Origin: Verrucomicrobiota bacterium
Lineage (GTDB): Bacteria > Verrucomicrobiota > Verrucomicrobiia > Chthoniobacterales > Terrimicrobiaceae
Assembly: GCA_026398285.1 (NCBI GenBank)
Contig: JAPLTI010000230.1
Coordinates: 1-18,922, forward strand
DNA: 18,922 bases
Direction of reading: 5' to 3'
Both the position numbers and the translations under genes were made by a program. Positions 14,771 to 18,922 of this stretch are shown piece by piece. Numbering within the stretch: position 1 is the first letter of the stretch; every line of letters begins with the position of its first letter. Below the pieces are notes generated by a model. The model did no database searches and was not told where the DNA came from. It worked only from the letters and a program-made list of their open reading frames with translations.

Positions 14771-15148
14771 ATGAAAAGAGATTATGATCTGGCGGGTAAA
14801 GTGATAGGTGCTGCCATGGAAGTCCATAGATGTTTAGGTCCAGGTTTTGTGGAATCTGTCTATGAACATGCACTGACTATTGAATTGGCGTCCTCCAAAA
14901 TTATAGCCGAGGGACAAAAACCCATTGAGGTCAAGTATAAGGAACAGTGTGTTGGTAATTTTGTTGCGGATTTAGTCGTAGATCAAACGCTTATTGTTGA
15001 GTTGAAAGCTGTTCAAACCATCCTGCCCATACATGAAGTCCAACTCGTAAATTACCTCACCGCAACCGGCCTTGACGAAGGCGTCTTGCTGAATTTTGGA
15101 TCGGAGAGCCTGCAATTCAAAAAGAAATTCCGAAAGCCAAAAAAGTAA
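14771..15148 (+). CDS. GxxExxY protein (PD-(D/E)XK nuclease-like fold)
   Basis: The protein is 125 residues, the normal size of the GxxExxY family (PDDEXK_3 group). The name motif is visible as GFVESVY (24-30) within LGPGFVESVYEHAL. The nuclease-like core follows: VGNFVADLVVDQTLIVELKAV, with Asp in the ADLVVD segment and the E-L-K triad end, then VQLVNYLTATG. Family members are widespread, often in intergenic repeats of environmental bacteria, and their function is unproven. Catalysis on DNA is inferred from the fold. Codon use is AT-richer than the pseudopilin genes on both sides, a sign of transfer. The ATG directly abuts the left terminal repeat, which therefore forms its whole 5' leader. 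It is the sole gene of the cassette. Confidence 0.9.
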   Translation: MKRDYDLAGKVIGAAMEVHRCLGPGFVESVYEHALTIELASSKIIAEGQKPIEVKYKEQCVGNFVADLVVDQTLIVELKAVQTILPIHEVQLVNYLTATGLDEGVLLNFGSESLQFKKKFRKPKK

Positions 15149-15156
15149 CACAACAC

Positions 15157-15174
15157 AAGGGGGGCTAAATTTTG
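15157..15174 (+). promoter_or_regulatory. Cassette-borne ribosome-binding site and TTG start of pseudopilin C
   Basis: AAGGGGGG (15157-15164) lies 7 nt before TTG (15172-15174). A TAA in the same frame at 15166-15168 rules out any earlier start. Both signals lie between the GxxExxY stop and the right terminal repeat, that is, inside the inserted cassette. Confidence 0.7.
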
Positions 15175-15936
15175 AAAATTCTGTTAATTCTGTCTAAAAA
15201 ATCCTCCGCCTTTTCCTTATTGGAAGTCCTTGTCGCCATATCTGTTCTATCCGTCCTCCTCGTCATCCTTCTCAACATCGTCCAAAATGCCACAAGCCTC
15301 TGGCGAGGCGCGGAAAACAAGGTCGAGGCTTATCGCGAGGCGCGGGCGGCTTTGCAGGTGATGTCCTCCGACTTGAAAAACATTCTGCCAACGACAAATG
15401 CCGATTTTTTCCGCACGAATCTCACGAACACACCCAACATCGGTTTCCTCGCCGCGCTGCCCATCAGTTCGCAAGACACAACATCCAGCAAAAGCGATAT
15501 TTGTGCCATTGGCTACTTTGTCGCCTACGACAACAAAAGCCCCATCGCAGGAGACAATGGACGCCAGTCCTACAACCTCTACCGCTACTTTGTCGAAAGC
15601 AACGAGACATTTACGAAGCTCAAAAACAACCCCAAGAGCGTCTTGGACATCGATACCGAGCGACTGGAAATCCTCGCCCGCAATGTCGTCGATTTCAATG
15701 CAAACTATTATATAACAGATGGAACCAATCTTTCCCAATGGACCCGTCCACCCGCGACCAACATGCCCCACCTCGTGGAAATCAAGATCACCTCGGTCAA
15801 CAACGAAAGAACCATGCGCTTCGAACCGCGAAATGCGGATGCCGAATGGAAGAATTTCGCCGCAGACACAAACTCCCCCGACTACTTGAAAAATACAAAA
15901 GCCTTCACCACAAGGATCAAGCTCAACACACCGTGA
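15172..15936 (+). CDS. Pseudopilin-like protein, Verru_Chthon cassette protein C type
   Basis: The protein is 254 residues. A basic leader MKILLILSKKSSA is followed by FSLLEVLVAISVLSVLLVILLNIV with Glu at +5 (E18) and Ala at -1, a class III prepilin signal. The body, ATSLWRGAENKVEAYREARAALQVMSSDLKNIL, is GspJ/PilW-like and typical of cassette protein C. The start is unusual: it is TTG 15172, and the first ten residues (KILLILSKK after Met) are encoded by the right end and terminal repeat of the inserted cassette. Native homology begins near SSAFSLLE. The leader still has positive charge next to the cleavage site, so processing should work. The repeat-like region at 15941 follows 4 nt after the stop. 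Confidence 0.83.
   Translation: MKILLILSKKSSAFSLLEVLVAISVLSVLLVILLNIVQNATSLWRGAENKVEAYREARAALQVMSSDLKNILPTTNADFFRTNLTNTPNIGFLAALPISSQDTTSSKSDICAIGYFVAYDNKSPIAGDNGRQSYNLYRYFVESNETFTKLKNNPKSVLDIDTERLEILARNVVDFNANYYITDGTNLSQWTRPPATNMPHLVEIKITSVNNERTMRFEPRNADAEWKNFAADTNSPDYLKNTKAFTTRIKLNTP
15177..15199. repeat. Right terminal repeat of the GxxExxY cassette
   Basis: This 23-nt sequence is the exact reverse complement of 14738-14760 and ends TCTGTCTAAAA. It is translated as part of the leader of pseudopilin C. Confidence 0.9.
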
Positions 15937-15940
15937 TTTT

Positions 15941-16040
15941 TTAAGACAGAATTAACAAAATTAACAGAATGGATCAAAAAATGGCTAAATCCGAGAAATA
16001 CATCCCCGAAATTTTGTAAATTCTGTTAATTCTGTCTAAA
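15941..16040. repeat. 100-bp MITE-like inverted repeat, relative of the GxxExxY cassette
   Basis: The left end, TTAAGACAGAATTAACAAAA (15941-15960), and the right end, AAATTCTGTTAATTCTGTC (16018-16036) plus TAAA, are imperfect inverted repeats. They match the ends of the cassette at 14738-15199. The inside carries GGCTAAAT and ATTTTGTAAATTC, also seen at the right end of the cassette (15163-15181), but no gene. It lies between the stop of pseudopilin C and the ATG of protein A, 5 nt before the latter. It can form a long hairpin in the operon mRNA and could lower expression of A. Confidence 0.75.
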
Positions 16041-16045
16041 CTCCC

Positions 16046-18922
16046 ATGACAAACCGCTTCCAAAAAAAAGCTTCCGCGCTTGTCACCACGCTCTTCGTGT
16101 TGGTGGTGCTGAGCACAATCGTGGTGGCGTTTTTAACCAGCATGAACTTGGAACGGAAGATCTCCAAGAGCTTGAAGACAATATATCAAGCCGAATTGGT
16201 AGCGGAGGCGGGAATGCAGGATTTTTTGAAGCGCTTGGACAACATCAAGGCTGACGGTCCCTATTCAGCGTTTTATGTTTTAGGCTCGAATACAAACCCG
16301 TATCTCTTTCTGGGAAAGCGGATTTTTTCCTCGAACGGCACGACAACAAAGCGTGTGCCGCTGTTTTCGACCGGAGTGACAAATTTTGCAACGCTCACAA
16401 ATTTTGACGCAGTCTTTTTGTCAGCGAATGCCGTAGTCACTCAAGACATCGATCGCTCGGGGACAGCTGTTTCCCGCACCCTCTCAAATTCAAACGACAT
16501 CTGGTGCGACATTAACAAAACCAACGCCCGTTTTCCAAGCGGCCTTGTGGGACTTCGTAACACCTTCACAAACACAAATTCCATTCCACTCCTCTCTGCG
16601 AATTGGATTTACATCAAAGATGCGGCAGGAAAAGTGGTGGGGCGTTATGCTTATTGGACGGATGACGAATGCAGCAAACTCGATCTTCGCCTTACGGGTT
16701 CCAGCAACAACCTCACCGGCAACCATACGCGCTCAAACGGATCGACATTCAACGAACTCGCCCTCACACCGCTCACAAGCGCACCCGCTTCCACAAATAA
16801 CCTGACCACCAGCAACTTGGCAAATCTCCTTGCCTTCACAAACACCTCAATTCAAGCCCTGCCGCTAAGCCCGCAGCACGCACAATACCCCATCGCGGCC
16901 TCCGGAAATTTAACCGCAGCACAATGGCAATCCATCAAACCATTTGTGACGATCTACTCCCGGCATGACGACCGCTCGCTCGATGGCAAACGCCGGGTCA
17001 ACCTCAATGCGCTCGTCACCTCCACAACAGATGCGACTCAAATCGCCAACCAAACCCTCACAATCCGCGATGCCATCACCAACAACCTTCCCAAGTTCGG
17101 GGAGCGCTTCTACTCGGTCGCCAATGGAACAGCAACGACTCCAACGGCAATCCACCAAATAGCTTACGCTTCACGCATCGCCGCGAATATTCGCGATTTT
17201 ATTGATACCGACAGCCAAGCCACGATCATTCAAGCGGACGGCACAGCTTACGCAGGAAACAACGCGGATTTTATCCAATATGATGTTGTCGATTCAGATT
17301 TGCCACTTGCATTTGGAAAGGAAAATGGGCTGTATTTATCGGAATATTTAAGGATAGCGCGAGTTGTTGATCCAACAAGCGATCCGGGAACAAATAGCGT
17401 AAGTTTAACCGTCAGATTCGCTCATTATGTTGAACTTTGCAACATCTCAGGAAGGACTATTAATACAAGCAAGTTGGGATCAAACACACACATTAGAATT
17501 TCAAATAGACAACCATGGATCAACAAAGACACAAATGGATCGCCAAGCAACCTTCGATTATCAGATATTGTTATGAGGCTTCCCGAAAACATCGATATTC
17601 CTCCAAACGGAATGATTTACTTAACAACAGATGGAGGTAACTTTCCCAGTGGCAAACAAAGCGGATTAGTTGGAAATTCAAGCACAAATAGGTATCAATT
17701 AAATTTTGGAAATAACTCCGGAGAATGGAATTTTACAAACACAACTGGAAACAGTGCATCCATAGCAGGTTCGCTTTATGAAGATTATTTAATTTCAACC
17801 ACAGGAATAGAAGTGAGTGGCGAACCCAGATTTGCAATGGTTGATTCAACTATTGCAAATCCACAATATACCGATCAACGAGAAAGAATTATTTTAGCGA
17901 ATTCAGATGGAATTCTTGACTGCGCCTTTAGAATACATACTACCAGAGGACAATATTTAGGAAGAGGAGATGATAATCCTGTTTCAGCTGAAACATTCCT
18001 ATGTGATCCAGAAGCAGAAGGAAACAACAATGCAGACCCTAATGCACGACGCTCTCGTGGTGATTTGCGATCGAATATGGAGTTGACCTCGGCCCAATAT
18101 AATAACACCAGCGTTTGTTGGAAGCATGGAAATACCGGAGGAGGCGTCAAAGAGTTTGGGGATCCAAATCTAAATATATTTAGCACATTTGGAACACTTA
18201 ATTATAAATACGACCAACTTCCAACTTACAGAGGAAACCTTGTGAGTGCTTGGAGAAAAGGCTGGTATGAATTCACCTCCGATCCTGCTGGCAACCATTT
18301 GGTAAAAAATAGCAACCTCACCTCGCTGGCGGAACTTGGCTATGTTTACGATCCCATCCGCTATGACATCGAAGGCTACCGATCAATGGGAGCGACCCTT
18401 CGCATCGGGCAGTCGGATTCTCCCACGAACAATCTGGCAACAAATGCTGCTGCAGACTACCAAAATTGGCTCGGTGGACGAGGCAGCGACTCGGCAACGA
18501 ACGCGGCCTACGGAAAGAACGCGTTTTTGCTCATGGATGTCTTTCGCACCGACACAAACACGGCGGGTCGCATCAATCCAAACAGTGTGGTGCGTGACGG
18601 CTTTGGCACTGTGATGCGGGCCGCTTTGACGAATTTTACCTATGAAGGACAGGCCACAAATGGCGCATCCACGCTTCTCAGCAACCAGACTCTCAACCCC
18701 ACGAACACGGTGGCTGCAATCCGGAGTTTTGCCACCAATTCCGCGAACGGCTTCCTCGTTTCGGTCGGCGACCTCTCCCGCATACCCGCCTTCTGGGGAA
18801 ATGGAACTTCCCCAACCAACATGGTGCCAACCGTAGCCATGAGTGCCGCCTCGGATGCCGGTAAGGAGGAATTCCTGCGCAGAACCGCCAACCTCCTCAC
18901 CACCCAGAGCCTTGCATTCACA
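16046..18922 (+). CDS. Large pilus-associated protein, Verru_Chthon cassette protein A type (partial at window end)
   Basis: The frame from ATG 16046 is open for all 959 codons to the last base of the window, so the 3' end is missing. The N-terminus MTNRFQKKASALVTTLFVLVVLSTIVVAFLTSMNLE has a basic leader and one membrane helix (about 11-31), followed by an E-rich segment, as in PilX/GspK-type proteins, and lacks the +5 Glu. Position after D, B and C, great length, and a Thr/Asn-rich body fit Verru_Chthon cassette protein A. Function is not established; a GspK-like tip or scaffold protein of a pilus- or secretion-like machine is a reasonable inference. Roughly 17280-18290 is markedly AT-richer (21 of 60 bases GC at 17701-17760) than the gene's ends (38 of 60 at 18721-18780). 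No RBS is evident: the 5 nt before ATG join directly to the repeat. Confidence 0.8.
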   Translation, partial: MTNRFQKKASALVTTLFVLVVLSTIVVAFLTSMNLERKISKSLKTIYQAELVAEAGMQDFLKRLDNIKADGPYSAFYVLGSNTNPYLFLGKRIFSSNGTTTKRVPLFSTGVTNFATLTNFDAVFLSANAVVTQDIDRSGTAVSRTLSNSNDIWCDINKTNARFPSGLVGLRNTFTNTNSIPLLSANWIYIKDAAGKVVGRYAYWTDDECSKLDLRLTGSSNNLTGNHTRSNGSTFNELALTPLTSAPASTNNLTTSNLANLLAFTNTSIQALPLSPQHAQYPIAASGNLTAAQWQSIKPFVTIYSRHDDRSLDGKRRVNLNALVTSTTDATQIANQTLTIRDAITNNLPKFGERFYSVANGTATTPTAIHQIAYASRIAANIRDFIDTDSQATIIQADGTAYAGNNADFIQYDVVDSDLPLAFGKENGLYLSEYLRIARVVDPTSDPGTNSVSLTVRFAHYVELCNISGRTINTSKLGSNTHIRISNRQPWINKDTNGSPSNLRLSDIVMRLPENIDIPPNGMIYLTTDGGNFPSGKQSGLVGNSSTNRYQLNFGNNSGEWNFTNTTGNSASIAGSLYEDYLISTTGIEVSGEPRFAMVDSTIANPQYTDQRERIILANSDGILDCAFRIHTTRGQYLGRGDDNPVSAETFLCDPEAEGNNNADPNARRSRGDLRSNMELTSAQYNNTSVCWKHGNTGGGVKEFGDPNLNIFSTFGTLNYKYDQLPTYRGNLVSAWRKGWYEFTSDPAGNHLVKNSNLTSLAELGYVYDPIRYDIEGYRSMGATLRIGQSDSPTNNLATNAAADYQNWLGGRGSDSATNAAYGKNAFLLMDVFRTDTNTAGRINPNSVVRDGFGTVMRAALTNFTYEGQATNGASTLLSNQTLNPTNTVAAIRSFATNSANGFLVSVGDLSRIPAFWGNGTSPTNMVPTVAMSAASDAGKEEFLRRTANLLTTQSLAFT

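Larger units (their letters stand above)
14738..15199. mobile_element. GxxExxY cassette bounded by perfect 23-bp inverted repeats
   Basis: The left end (14738-14760, core AGACAGAATTAACAGAATT) is the exact reverse complement of the right end (15177-15199). The left end carries a further tandem AGAATTAAC-type unit (14761-14770) that runs straight into the start codon of the internal gene. The interior is about 40% GC against about 60% for the neighbours and holds one gene (14771-15148). No target-site duplication is obvious and no transposase is present. It sits between pseudopilin genes that are otherwise adjacent, so I read it as an inserted mobile cassette. Mechanism of movement is unknown. 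Confidence 0.7.

Noticed and set aside
14738..15199. CRISPR array suggested by AGAATTAAC tandem units
   Set aside because: The units are only 9 bp, directly adjacent without spacers, and no cas genes are present; the inverted placement fits a mobile-element end.
1..18922. Ribosomal RNA, tRNA or riboswitch sequences
   Set aside because: None recognised by eye on either strand; a covariance-model scan would be the proper test.

Overview
The window reads as chromosomal DNA of a Verrucomicrobiota bacterium, probably of the Verrucomicrobium/Chthoniobacter side of the phylum. The main reason is a four-gene block of pseudopilin-like genes at 13562-18922 that matches, in order and sequence style, the 'Verru_Chthon cassette' proteins D, B, C and A known from that phylum. 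The housekeeping genes are about 60% GC. This taxonomic call comes from recognition, not from a database search.

Layout. 1-560: a small basic unknown protein with a clear terminator. 578-1189 (-): a DUF6580-type membrane protein, divergent from a YycJ/WalJ-type metallo-beta-lactamase-fold exonuclease (1293-2075, +). A long hairpin at 2122-2197 closes the convergent junction with an arabinose operon on the minus strand, araB-araA-araD (6051 down to 2199). Those genes overlap by 4 nt each. A LacI-family regulator (6119-7138, +) diverges from araB, and the 67-nt gap holds a TGTAAA-N7-TTTACA palindrome that is the likely operator. After a gene-free stretch with several hairpins (7139-7506) come a DUF1295 membrane reductase-like gene and a cyclopropane-synthase-like methyltransferase, whose junction is abnormal. 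Converging on them is a prepilin peptidase (minus) with an inserted domain of about 95 residues. Then follow an Hsp20 chaperone and a translationally coupled pair: an archaeo-eukaryotic-primase-like protein and an endonuclease-IV-like TIM barrel. The pseudopilin block fills the rest and runs off the end.

How they work together. AraB, AraA and AraD convert L-arabinose via L-ribulose and L-ribulose-5-phosphate to D-xylulose-5-phosphate. The prepilin peptidase is a plausible processing enzyme for the three pseudopilin-like proteins D, B and C. The primase-like/TIM-barrel pair looks like a possible DNA-repair unit.

The most unusual part is the pseudopilin block. A 462-bp cassette with perfect 23-bp terminal inverted repeats, carrying a GxxExxY (PD-(D/E)XK nuclease-fold) gene, sits between genes B and C. 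Its left end supplies the stop codon of B. Its right end supplies the ribosome-binding site, start codon and first residues of C. A 100-bp gene-less relative lies between C and A, and a diverged fragment lies at 9353-9442. This looks like a small mobile element with MITE-like derivatives whose ends are used as translation signals.
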